Assembly: GCF_014195325.1 (NCBI RefSeq)
Contig: NZ_JACIBK010000020.1
Coordinates: forward strand, 1-64,000
DNA: 64,000 bases
Source: Rhizobium sp. BK650
GTDB lineage: Bacteria; Pseudomonadota; Alphaproteobacteria; Rhizobiales; Rhizobiaceae
Direction of reading: 5' to 3'
This document shows, piece after piece, positions 24,989-33,065 of the stretch; position 1 is the first letter of the stretch; each line of letters opens with the position of its first letter. The notes under the pieces were generated by a model. The model saw only the letters and a list, made by a program, of their open reading frames with translations. It did no database searches and was not told the DNA's origin. The position numbers and the translations under genes were made by a program.

Positions 24989-25745
24989 ACGACTCATCCA
25001 ACTCACGCTTCTGATCGTCGTCGTCGGAGGATGGCAGCTCGGCGTGAACGCCGGAGTAATCGACGTATTTTTCTTCCCATCCCCTGTCGATATCTTCCAC
25101 CAGGTGCTGACCTGGGTAACTGACCCGTCTTTCTACAAACACGTGTCGATCACGCTGACGGAAACGGTTCTCGGTTACGTCATAGGCACGGTCCTTGGGA
25201 TAGCCGCTGGCGTGTGGCTAGGTCTGTCCCGGTCGATTGCACGGATCCTCGATCCCTTTATCAAGGGGCTTAACGCCATTCCTCGCGTCGTGCTTGCGCC
25301 GATCTTTGTGCTGTGGCTAGGCCTCGGTCTATGGTCGAAGGTCGCGCTCGCGGTGACGTTGGTCTTCTTCGTGACCTTCTTCAACGCCATGCAGGGCGTC
25401 CGCGAAGTTAATCCGGTCGTCCTTTCAAATACGCGTATCCTGGGCGCCAAGCATTTCGATCTGCTCCGCCATGTCTACTTCCCGGCTGCGGCTAGCTGGA
25501 TTCTTTCCTCACTTCGGACTTCGGTGGGCTTTGCAGTGGTCGGCGCAATCATTGGAGAATATCTCGGCGCCTCCGCCGGACTGGGCTATCTCATCGCCCA
25601 GGCCGAAGGCAATTTCGACGCGGTCGGCGTCTTTGCGGGTATCGTCATCCTGGCCATCTTCGTGCTCCTCATTGATCTGGTCCTGGACTTGGTCGAGTCG
25701 CGCCTCATCAAATGGCGTCCGAAAACAGCAGAAAGGCCCGCTTGA
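24972..25745 (+). CDS. ABC transporter permease, SsuC/TauC type
   Basis: A 257-residue BPD_transp_1 permease with six hydrophobic segments and the EAA loop (LSNTRILGAKHFDLLRHVYF). The open frame begins at 24885, but the ATG at 24972 with GGAG seven bases before is the natural start; it overlaps the ATPase stop. It completes an SBP-ATPase-permease importer behind the PrpF-type gene. Confidence 0.9.
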   Translation: MHAMTERLIQLTLLIVVVGGWQLGVNAGVIDVFFFPSPVDIFHQVLTWVTDPSFYKHVSITLTETVLGYVIGTVLGIAAGVWLGLSRSIARILDPFIKGLNAIPRVVLAPIFVLWLGLGLWSKVALAVTLVFFVTFFNAMQGVREVNPVVLSNTRILGAKHFDLLRHVYFPAAASWILSSLRTSVGFAVVGAIIGEYLGASAGLGYLIAQAEGNFDAVGVFAGIVILAIFVLLIDLVLDLVESRLIKWRPKTAERPA

Positions 25746-25859
25746 GAGCGGTGCGATTCCGCCAACAGGAAATCGATCGATCGCAATTTTACAAGAAAGG
25801 CGACGGCCGAGAGGCCGCCGCCATGAACGTCGGGTCAATTCAACCGGCAGAGAACAAGC

Positions 25860-26372
25860 TCAGGCAACGTTTGACTGCCGCTTCGGCAGCTTCCAGCCCG
25901 GACGAACGAAATGGCAGGTATAGCCATTCGGAATGCGTTCGAGATAATCCTGATGCTCTGGTTCGGCTTCCCAGAAATCGCCGACGGGAACGACTTCGGT
26001 CACCACCTTGCCCGGCCATAGGCCGGAGGCATTCACATCGGCGATCGTATCTTCGGCCGTCAGCCGCTGGCTTTCGTCCGTATAGAAGATCGCCGAGCGG
26101 TAGCTCGTGCCGATGTCATTGCCCTGACGATTGATAGTGGTCGGATCATGAATCTGGAAGAAGAACTCCAGGATGTCGCGATAGCTCGTCTTTTGCGGAT
26201 CGAAGATGATCTCGATCGCTTCGGCATGATTGCCGTGGTTGCGATAGGTGGCGTTTGGAACTTCGCCCCCCGTATAGCCGACACGCGTTGAAACAACACC
26301 GGGAAATCGTCGAATAAGGTCCTGCATTCCCCAGAAGCAGCCGCCAGCAAGTACCGCACGTTCTGTTGTCAT
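25860..26372 (-). CDS. msrA: Peptide-methionine (S)-S-oxide reductase MsrA
   Basis: A 170-residue MsrA: catalytic GGCFWG (C12), GVVSTRVGYTGG, TYRNHGNHAEAIEI, DPTTINRQGNDIGTSYRSAI and YHCHF-like YTCHFVRPGW. It reduces methionine-S-sulfoxide in oxidised proteins using thioredoxin. It is a single-gene unit convergent with the ABC operon. No resolving Cys pair at the C-terminus is evident (C-terminus PKRQSNVA), so recycling probably depends on a single resolving Cys in YTCHF or on thioredoxin directly. Confidence 0.95.
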   Translation of the reverse strand: MTTERAVLAGGCFWGMQDLIRRFPGVVSTRVGYTGGEVPNATYRNHGNHAEAIEIIFDPQKTSYRDILEFFFQIHDPTTINRQGNDIGTSYRSAIFYTDESQRLTAEDTIADVNASGLWPGKVVTEVVPVGDFWEAEPEHQDYLERIPNGYTCHFVRPGWKLPKRQSNVA

Positions 26373-26702
26373 AGAGATGTCCTTTCCGATGCGCGAGATG
26401 AACGGGAATCGTCAGGTGCGCTTCGCTGACGCCCTATATGGGTATTCGGCTCGATCATCGCCAGTCCGCTGCATCGGCATCGCAATCTTCCCGAGACTGA
26501 TTGAGACCTCCGGAAACTCATCCGGCTCAAGGCATAATTTCTGCGAAACGAGATTGACCGGCAAAACGGGACAAAGCACTCTCAATCAAGCTTTACGCTG
26601 TCTGGTCATCAGGACGGCCTTTGGCAACATCTGGCAAGCTCCCGCGTCCACACTTCTCTGTAGAGGTAGATGCGTTCTTTGCGCGAATACCTGACCCGAA
26701 CG
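26373..26702. other. Intergenic region, no gene recognised
   Basis: Between the msrA start and the stop of the flavin oxidoreductase. A 105-codon plus-strand frame runs through it but has no recognisable motif or ribosome site. The msrA promoter must lie here. Confidence 0.5.
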
Positions 26703-27806
26703 TCACTTCACAAACAGGCTCTTGAACCGCGAGGGCTGGCATCGGAGATATTGATTGGCCGCTTTCACCTGCCCGCCGAGTTCAGCTGCCGCGTGCCAGG
26801 GCCAGCGCGGATCATAGAGGATCGCACGGGCAAGCGCGATCAGGTCTGCATCGCCGGTTGCTACGATTGCCTCGGCCTGTGTCGGTTCGGTGATCAAGCC
26901 GACGGCAATGACCGGCATTCTGACGGCGCTTTTGATCGCCCGGGCGAACGGCACCTGATAGCTTGGGCTGATCGGGATCGCCTGCGACGGATGAAGGCCT
27001 CCGCTCGATACGTGGATGGCGTCGCATCCGCGTTCTTCGAGCATCCCGGCAAATTCGACACTCTCGGAAATTTCCAGACCGCCTTCGACCCAATCGGTGG
27101 CCGAAACGCGCATCGTCACGGGTCTCTCGGAGGGGAAGGCATTCCTGACCGCATCGAGAACCTCCAGCGGAAACCGGGCGCGATTTTTCAGTGAACCGCC
27201 ATATTCGTCGGTTCGCTGGTTCGACAGAGGCGACAGGAATTCGTGCAGCAGGTATCCGTGAGCACCATGGATCTGAACGGCGTCGATGCCGATCTTCGCC
27301 GCCCGCCGTGCAGCAGCGGCAAAGGCATCGCGGACGCGCTTCAAGCCCTCACGGTCGAGCGCAGTCGGCGGCACGTAGTTCGGATTGAAGGCAATAGCGG
27401 AGGGCGCTTCGGTCTGCCATCCGTTCGGATGGTTTGGCGGAAACTGGCCGCCGCCTCGCCATGGAACCTCGCTCGAAGCCTTGCGGCCGGCATGTGCCAA
27501 TTGCACCGCAATCGGCATGTCGGACCATTTCCTGATGCTTTCGAGCGTGCGGGCCATGGCCCCCTCAGAGGCATCGTCATAAAGGCCGACATCGGCAAAG
27601 GTGATGCGCCCCTCGGCCACGACGGCAGTTGCCTCGATCGTCAAAAGCGCTGCACCGGAAAGCGCCAGCTGTCCAAGATGGATCAGATGCCAATCCGTCA
27701 TGCAGCCGTCGACGGCCGAGTACTGGCACATGGGCGCAATCACGATGCGGTTGGCGAGTTCGAGATTGCGCACGGTGAAGGGAGAGAACAGGACTGGTTG
27801 GGGCAT
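26703..27806 (-). CDS. NADH:flavin oxidoreductase, old-yellow-enzyme family (YqjM-like)
   Basis: A 367-residue (beta/alpha)8 flavoenzyme. The N-terminal FSPFTVRNLELANRIVIAPM followed by CQYSA has the Cys and Tyr of class III/YqjM-type OYEs; AVQLAHAGRKAS and VQIHGAHGYLLHEFLSP carry active-site and FMN contacts. Such enzymes reduce activated C=C bonds with NAD(P)H and respond to electrophile or oxidative stress. It is divergent from a LysR gene, the usual arrangement for a regulated reductase. Confidence 0.92.
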   Translation of the reverse strand: MPQPVLFSPFTVRNLELANRIVIAPMCQYSAVDGCMTDWHLIHLGQLALSGAALLTIEATAVVAEGRITFADVGLYDDASEGAMARTLESIRKWSDMPIAVQLAHAGRKASSEVPWRGGGQFPPNHPNGWQTEAPSAIAFNPNYVPPTALDREGLKRVRDAFAAAARRAAKIGIDAVQIHGAHGYLLHEFLSPLSNQRTDEYGGSLKNRARFPLEVLDAVRNAFPSERPVTMRVSATDWVEGGLEISESVEFAGMLEERGCDAIHVSSGGLHPSQAIPISPSYQVPFARAIKSAVRMPVIAVGLITEPTQAEAIVATGDADLIALARAILYDPRWPWHAAAELGGQVKAANQYLRCQPSRFKSLFVK

Positions 27807-28016
27807 GGCCTTCCTCGAAGCAGGATCATTTGTTTCGGCTTATAGCACTCTGCCCGATATTTGCGATGATTAGCAGAGCCTTGCCACACCAGGAACGGTT
27901 CTGTGATGTCGTCAGCTTCCCGACGGCCGCTTGATCTTCCAGACCCGCAGATTGCGGTTGGGAGAAAAGCGTTTAAACCTAGGCCCCGGATGTGGGTTTC
28001 AAGAAATGTGGGCGGC

Positions 28017-28913
28017 ATGGATCGATGGCAGGCAATGAGGGTTTTCGTGAAGGTCGCGGAGGCCGAAAGCTTTGCGGATGCGGGACGGCAACTCCACATG
28101 AGCCCGCCTGCCGTCACGCGAACCGTGTCCGCCCTGGAAGACATCATCGGGACGCGCCTTCTGACGCGCACAACCCGGTCCGTCAAACTGACAGAAGCCG
28201 GCGCGCGATATCTTTCCGACTGTCAGAGGCTTCTCGCCGACTTGACTGAAGTGGAGACGGCTGCGGCGGGCACCTATGGAAGACCGACCGGCACGCTGAC
28301 GGTCACCTCCTCGGCTATGCTGGGAACAATGTTCGTCCTTCCGCTCATGACCGAATATCTGGACCTCTATCCTGATGTCATCGGTCGCGGCCTGTTCATC
28401 GATCGTGTCGTGAATATCATCGAGGAGGGCATCGACGTCGCGATCCGCATCGGTCACCTGCCCGATTCCGGCTTGACGGCGACGCGCGTCGGCCAAGTCA
28501 GACGGGTTATTTGCGGTTCGCCCCTCTATTTCGAAAAGCACGGCGTGCCGACGGCGCCTGGCGATCTGTCAAAGCATCGCATTATCGCATCGACCAGTGC
28601 ATGGACGTCACTCGAATGGCGTTTTGGCGTGCAGAAGAAATCCACCGTTCACGTCAAGCCTCGTCTCTTCTGCAGCACCAACGAGGCTGCAATCTCGGCG
28701 GCAGCAAATGGCTGGGGACTGACGCGCGTTCTGTCCTACCAGATCGCGCCGCAGCTTGAAGCAGGCGAGTTACGCGCGATATTGTCCGATCATGAGGAAG
28801 AGGCGCTACCGATCCATGTCGTCCATCCGGAAGGTCGTTATGCCTCGGCAAAAGTACGAAGTTTCGTCGATTTCGCGGTCGGAAAGTTAAGAGCCAACAG
28901 GCATTTCAACTGA
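28017..28913 (+). CDS. LysR-family transcriptional regulator
   Basis: A 298-residue LTTR (CrgA/YafC-type): MDRWQAMRVFVKVAEAESFA, then LHMSPPAVTRTVSALEDIIG and TRTTRSVKLTEAGARYL. The ATG at 28017 starts exactly at the conserved N-terminus; the open frame to 27903 is not needed. It faces the old-yellow-enzyme gene and likely regulates it. Confidence 0.9.
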   Translation: MDRWQAMRVFVKVAEAESFADAGRQLHMSPPAVTRTVSALEDIIGTRLLTRTTRSVKLTEAGARYLSDCQRLLADLTEVETAAAGTYGRPTGTLTVTSSAMLGTMFVLPLMTEYLDLYPDVIGRGLFIDRVVNIIEEGIDVAIRIGHLPDSGLTATRVGQVRRVICGSPLYFEKHGVPTAPGDLSKHRIIASTSAWTSLEWRFGVQKKSTVHVKPRLFCSTNEAAISAAANGWGLTRVLSYQIAPQLEAGELRAILSDHEEEALPIHVVHPEGRYASAKVRSFVDFAVGKLRANRHFN

Positions 28914-28940
28914 CAGCGAAAGGTGGATGCCCGCGGACAG

Positions 28941-28975
28941 AAAAAGCCAACGCATTCATCGCTGAATGCGTTGGC
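28941..28975 (-). terminator. Rho-independent terminator of the exported hydrolase gene
   Basis: A perfect 13-bp stem (GCCAACGCATTCA at 28946-28958 with its complement at 28963-28975) and a 4-nt loop. On the minus strand it is followed by TTTTT (28945-28941). It sits 13 bp after the hydrolase stop and may also block the converging LysR transcript. Confidence 0.85.
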
Positions 28976-28988
28976 CCTGAACGCGATT

Positions 28989-29960
28989 TTACTTCGTGAT
29001 CTTGCGATCGAGGAAGTCGTGGATCAGCGGTGCCATCTCATCGAGCTTGTCTTCCAGCGCGAAATGGCCGGTATCGAGAAGGTGCAGTTCGGCGTCAGGA
29101 AGATCACGCAGGTAGGGATGCGCACCTTCCTCGGGAAAGATCTTATCGTTCTTGCCCCAGACGATCAGCGTCGGAGGCTTGCGATCGCGAAAGAAGGCCT
29201 GAAATTGCGGATAGAGCGGTACGTTCGTACCGTAATCGTGGAACAGATCGAGCTGGATATCCTTGTTGCCGGGGCGATCGAGCAAAGCCTGGTCGTGGAC
29301 CCAATTGTCGGGGCTGATGCGCGACAGGTCCTTGACGCCATCGGTATACTGAAACTTCGTGGTTTCAAGAATGACGAGGTTGGAGAGGGCCTCACGCTTT
29401 TCAGTCGTATCTTCGGCCCAATAAGCCTTGATCGGATCCCAGAATTCGCGCAGGCCTTTCTCGTAGGCATTGCCGTTCTGCACGATCAGCCCGCTGACCC
29501 GTTCCGGGTGCTTGAGCGCCAGGCGATAGCCGACGGGTGCACCGTAATCCATGACATACATGGCATATTTCGTGGCGCCGAGTTTTGCCATAAGTGCGTC
29601 GACCATGTCGGCATAGTGGCCGAACGTATAGGCAAACTTCGTGTGATCGGGTGCATCGCTCTGACCGAAACCCGGATAGTCAGGTGCAATGACGTGATAG
29701 CGGTCGGCAAGCAGCGGAATGAGATTGCGGAACATGTGCGAAGATGTCGGGAACCCGTGCAGCAGCAGGACAACCGGGCCATCTGCAGGACCGGCTTCAC
29801 GATAGAACATGTTCACACCATCGATTTCAGCTGTTCGATAGTGGACAGTGACGGGCACATGCTGGACAATGGCGGTTTGCTTGGCGGGAGCGGCAATGGC
29901 CTCGGAAAGGGGGGCGAAGCTCACGGTTGCCAGCATCAGGGAAAGGATCAGTCGGTTCAT
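28989..29960 (-). CDS. Exported alpha/beta hydrolase with aspartate nucleophile (epoxide hydrolase/dehalogenase type)
   Basis: A 323-residue protein. MNRLILSLMLATVSFAPLSE looks like a signal peptide (cleavage near AIA-AP), so it is probably periplasmic. The hydrolase core has LLLHGFPTSSHMFRN, VIAPDYPGFGQSDAP, the nucleophile elbow VMDYGAPVG with Asp (D138) rather than Ser, VWGKNDKIFPEEGA and the catalytic His in LLDTGHFALED. Asp nucleophiles mark epoxide hydrolases and haloalkane/haloacid dehalogenases. Start 29960 is chosen because of GGAG seven bases upstream and the signal peptide. It is monocistronic with a strong terminator. Substrate unknown. Confidence 0.85.
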   Translation of the reverse strand: MNRLILSLMLATVSFAPLSEAIAAPAKQTAIVQHVPVTVHYRTAEIDGVNMFYREAGPADGPVVLLLHGFPTSSHMFRNLIPLLADRYHVIAPDYPGFGQSDAPDHTKFAYTFGHYADMVDALMAKLGATKYAMYVMDYGAPVGYRLALKHPERVSGLIVQNGNAYEKGLREFWDPIKAYWAEDTTEKREALSNLVILETTKFQYTDGVKDLSRISPDNWVHDQALLDRPGNKDIQLDLFHDYGTNVPLYPQFQAFFRDRKPPTLIVWGKNDKIFPEEGAHPYLRDLPDAELHLLDTGHFALEDKLDEMAPLIHDFLDRKITK

Positions 29961-30610
29961 CTCGATTCTCCGTTTAACAAAATCCGCCAACAACCCTTGC
30001 TGGCCTGGCACCGAGAATAGCCAATCACCGGGTTCCGTTAATCGGCGGAATGCGGAAGGAATTATTCCATTTACAGGAATAGCCACACCCGGCTTGATCT
30101 GACGTTGCCGAGCACGAAGCCACCAGGAACCAGGAAGTCTCAATGGTCGAAAAAATTGCACCCACCTCGCCCACGGCAGCTTCCTCGGCCACCCATATCA
30201 ATCATAGCACCTCCATAGGTTCCGAACCTGACAATGCCTGGGTTGCCGAGCGGCAGGCAGAGATCACTGCCGGCGGAAAAAGAAAAGGCGCCCATCCCGC
30301 CACTGCCGGCGATGAAGGAACCGTTGATGACGCTGACGATCGCGCAGCAGATCGGCATCTCGATCATCATTCGACACACCCGCATGCGCAAGAAGCCAGC
30401 CCGTATGAAGAGCGCCTCTCCGGCGAAAGCGAGCGTATAGGTACCGACAATTTCAACGAGGATGTACCTTTCGGGGAACACGTCGGTTACCTGTAAGTGG
30501 TCATGTTTACCTGCTGACGACCGCCCCCACAGCAGCCCGATCAGAGCCGGCTCATCATTGACATCGACCGGTTTCGTCCCGTTCTCGAAGTTCTCGCGCA
30601 TCCACCGGGA
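29961..30610. other. Long intergenic region, no supported gene
   Basis: All reading frames around 30140-30630 are open for 70-160 codons on both strands, but none shows a recognisable domain, ribosome site or operon partner. A minus frame (30140-30628) has some hydrophobic stretches yet conflicts with the LacI operators. The right end holds the operator region of the downstream LacI gene. Confidence 0.45.
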
Positions 30611-30626
30611 GAGAAAACCTTTTCCC
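30611..30626. promoter_or_regulatory. LacI-type operator, upstream copy
   Basis: GAGAAAACCTTTTCCC, an imperfect inverted repeat with core GAAAA-CC-TTTTC. It precedes the -35 element at 30629. Its centre is 32 bp (three helical turns) from the second operator. Confidence 0.6.
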
Positions 30627-30628
30627 AC

Positions 30629-30657
30629 TTGACAAATCTACTGAGAAAAGGTTTTCT
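30629..30657 (+). promoter_or_regulatory. Promoter of the LacI gene (sigma-70 type)
   Basis: TTGACA at 30629-30634, 17-bp spacer, weak -10 TTTTCT at 30652-30657. The predicted transcript start is near 30664, only about 7 nt before the ATG at 30671, so the mRNA would be almost leaderless. The operator 30641-30660 covers spacer and -10. Confidence 0.55.
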
Positions 30658-30660
30658 CAG
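30641..30660. promoter_or_regulatory. LacI-type operator, overlapping the -10 element
   Basis: CTGAGAAAAGGTTTTCTCAG, 9-bp arms CTGAGAAAA/TTTTCTCAG around a central GG. It ends 10 bp before the LacI start codon, which points to autorepression. Confidence 0.75.
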
Positions 30661-30670
30661 CGTCAGTTTG

Positions 30671-31705
30671 ATGGAGGAGCAGCTGAACGCAGCGGAGGAA
30701 AAACGAGGCAGGATCACCATTCACGATGTCGCTGCGGCTGCCGGAATCAGCATCTCGACAGCGTCGAAAGCCCTCAACGATACGGGCCGCATGGGGCTGG
30801 AAACGCGCGAGCGGGTCAAACGCATTGCAGCCGAGATCGGCTACAGGCCAAACGCTTTGGCAAGGGGCCTGCTCAGCAAGCGCAGTTTCACGGTCGGGCT
30901 TCTGACCAACGACACCTACGGCCGCTTCACGCTGCCGGTCATGGCGGGCATCTCGGATGCTCTTGTCGATCATGGCGTTTCGGTCTTTCTGTGCGCGATC
31001 GAGGAGGATCCTGCACTTGGTCAGATTCACGTGGAAGCGATGCTCGACAAACAGGTTGACGGAATTATCGCCACCGGAAAGCGTCTCGACAGGCGGTTGC
31101 CCGTCGATCTGTCGAATTTGAACGTGCCTGTCGTCTATGCCTTCACGGAGGGGGCGCCGGGAAGCGTGACCTTCCGTTCCGATGATGCGCAAGGCGCGCG
31201 GCTGGCCGTGCAATGGTTGGCAAAGCTCGGGCGCAAACGGATCGTGCACGTCTCTGGGCCGGAGAATTTCTTTTCGGTGCGCGAGCGTGCCGATGCCTAT
31301 TGCGAGGTTGCCGGAAAGGAGCGGCCGGTCCTGTTTGGGGTGTGGTCGGAAAGCTGGGGCCACGAGGCCGTTGCGAGACTGTGGAGCGGCGGCGGCGAAA
31401 AGCCTGACGGCATCTTCTGCGGCAATGACCAGATTGCCCGCGGTGTCATCGATGCGCTGCGCGAGCGCGGCATCCGGGTGCCGCAGGATGTTTCGGTGGT
31501 CGGCTTCGACAATTGGGAGATTGTCGCCGCTCAGACGCGTCCGCCGCTGACGACCGTGGATATGGAGTTGAAGGAACTGGGGCGGCAAGCCGGATTGACG
31601 GTTCTGGCGCTTGCGGAGGGGCATCAGGTGGAGCCCGGCATCAGGAAACTGCCGTGCCGTCTGGTCGTGCGGCAATCATGCGGGGGTGACCCCCCCGGAA
31701 TATAG
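30671..31705 (+). CDS. LacI-family transcriptional regulator of the arabinofuranoside operon
   Basis: A 344-residue LacI-type repressor: ITIHDVAAAAGISISTASKA and YRPNALARGLLSKRSFTVGL form the HTH and hinge; the ligand domain has DGIIATGKRLDRRLP, VPVVYAFTEG and DGIFCGNDQIARGVIDAL. ATG 30671 lacks a Shine-Dalgarno, in line with the near-leaderless promoter. It lies 40 bp upstream of the binding-protein gene in the same direction, with its own operators upstream, so it likely controls itself and, by read-through or a second promoter, the whole importer operon. Inducer probably an arabinose-containing sugar. Confidence 0.9.
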   Translation: MEEQLNAAEEKRGRITIHDVAAAAGISISTASKALNDTGRMGLETRERVKRIAAEIGYRPNALARGLLSKRSFTVGLLTNDTYGRFTLPVMAGISDALVDHGVSVFLCAIEEDPALGQIHVEAMLDKQVDGIIATGKRLDRRLPVDLSNLNVPVVYAFTEGAPGSVTFRSDDAQGARLAVQWLAKLGRKRIVHVSGPENFFSVRERADAYCEVAGKERPVLFGVWSESWGHEAVARLWSGGGEKPDGIFCGNDQIARGVIDALRERGIRVPQDVSVVGFDNWEIVAAQTRPPLTTVDMELKELGRQAGLTVLALAEGHQVEPGIRKLPCRLVVRQSCGGDPPGI

Positions 31706-31745
31706 CAACGGCGCGATGGAGACGCGCCAACTTGGGAGGAGAGCC

Positions 31746-32984
31746 ATGATGAAGCGTCTATTGGTGGCAACAAGTCTTGCCACCCTCTGCCTGGTCTCGA
31801 CGGCCTCGGCTGCCGAAAAAATCGAAATGTGGGTTCGCACCGGCATCGGCGATTCCTTCAAGAAAGTTGTCGAGGCCTATAATGCGGGCCACGAAAACCA
31901 GGTCGTCACGACCGAAGTGCCCTTCGGCGAACTGGTGCAGAAATATGCAACCGCAATCGCCGGCGGCCAGGCACCCGACGCCCTGTCGATGGACCTGATC
32001 TACAACCCAGCCTTCGCTGCCGCAGGTCAACTCGAGGATCTGACGGACTGGGCAAAGAGCCTGCCTTATTTCAATTCGCTGTCGCCGTCGCATGTCAAAC
32101 TCGGTACCTATCAGGACAAAATCTACGGTCTGCCGCTCTCGGTCGAGACCTCTGTCTTTGCCTGGAACAAGGATCTCTACAAGAAGGCCGGCCTCGATCC
32201 CGAAAAGGCGCCTACGACCTGGGAAGAAATCGAAGCCAATGCCGAGAAGATCCGCAAGCTCGGCGACGATACCTATGGCTTCTACTTCTCGGGCGGCGGC
32301 TGCGGCGGTTGTATGATCTTTACCTTCACGCCGCTCGTCTGGGGTGCGGGTGCCGATATCCTCTCGCAGGATGGTAAGACGGCAACGCTCGATACGCCCC
32401 AAATGCGCAAGGCCGTTGGCCTCTATCGCGATATGGTCAAGAAGGACCTCGTGCCGGCCAGTGCTGCGAGCGATAACGGGACGAACTTCTTAAGCTTCAC
32501 GAACGGCAAAATTGGTCAGCAAAGTCTCGGCGCCTTCGCCATCGGCACGTTGGTCACGCAGTACCCCGACATCAATTTCGGCGTGACGCTGATCCCGAGC
32601 GTCGACGGCAAGACGTCCTCCTTTGCCGGCGGCGACAATTTCGTCATCACCAAGGGCACGAAGAAGATCGACGCCGTCAAGGAATTCCTCGAATATATCT
32701 ATTCGATCGACGGCCAGAAGGTCATGGCAAAATATGGCAGCCTGCCGACACGCGGCGATATTGCCGACCAGGTGCTTGCCGGGCTGGATCCGCGCATGCA
32801 GGTGGGCCTGAAGGCGATCTCAGTTGCCAAGACACCCTATACGCTGCAGTTCAATGATCTGATCAACAGCGCAAACGGGCCCTGGGCGACGTTTACCAAC
32901 GCCGCGATCTTCGGCGATGACGTCGATGGCGCGTTCTCGAACGCCCAGTCCGAGATGCAGTCCATCATCGACAGCGGCCAATAA
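31746..32984 (+). CDS. Carbohydrate ABC transporter substrate-binding protein
   Basis: A 412-residue exported binding protein of the SBP_bac_1 (MalE/UgpB) family. MMKRLLVATSLATLCLVSTA leads to cleavage at ASA-AE; then MWVRTGIGDSFKKVVEAYNA, YNPAFAAAGQLEDLTDWAKS, YGLPLSVETSVFAWNKDLYK and the FAGGDNFVITKG loop. GGAGGAG precedes the ATG at 31746; a second ATG follows directly. It has a compact Cys-rich GGGCGGCMIF segment. It delivers an oligosaccharide or glycoside to the two permeases downstream. Confidence 0.92.
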   Translation: MMKRLLVATSLATLCLVSTASAAEKIEMWVRTGIGDSFKKVVEAYNAGHENQVVTTEVPFGELVQKYATAIAGGQAPDALSMDLIYNPAFAAAGQLEDLTDWAKSLPYFNSLSPSHVKLGTYQDKIYGLPLSVETSVFAWNKDLYKKAGLDPEKAPTTWEEIEANAEKIRKLGDDTYGFYFSGGGCGGCMIFTFTPLVWGAGADILSQDGKTATLDTPQMRKAVGLYRDMVKKDLVPASAASDNGTNFLSFTNGKIGQQSLGAFAIGTLVTQYPDINFGVTLIPSVDGKTSSFAGGDNFVITKGTKKIDAVKEFLEYIYSIDGQKVMAKYGSLPTRGDIADQVLAGLDPRMQVGLKAISVAKTPYTLQFNDLINSANGPWATFTNAAIFGDDVDGAFSNAQSEMQSIIDSGQ

Positions 32985-32985
32985 C

Positions 32986-33007
32986 TCTCCCGGCCGTGGC
33001 CGGGGGA
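32986..33007 (+). other. Intercistronic hairpin after the binding-protein gene
   Basis: Ten-bp inverted repeat around the sequence CCCGGCC-GT-GGCCGGG (outer pairs 32986/33007) starting right at the stop codon of the binding-protein gene. No T-tract follows. It probably stabilises the binding-protein message or lowers read-through into the permeases. Confidence 0.6.
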
Positions 33008-33065
33008 CGGTGGCAGTTTCCCGGCCGATTTAAAGTAGAAGAACTCGTGGAATGCGGAGGTTTCG

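Noticed and set aside
25804..25817. Hairpin CGGCC-GAGA-GGCCG as terminator of the SsuABC-like operon
   Set aside because: Stable GNRA-like loop but only five pairs and no T-tract; too weak to call.
28923..30020. 365-codon plus-strand ORF
   Set aside because: Antisense to the exported hydrolase and runs through its terminator.
30140..30628. 162-codon minus-strand ORF with hydrophobic stretches
   Set aside because: No family signature or ribosome site; it overlaps the LacI operators and two other open frames of similar length.
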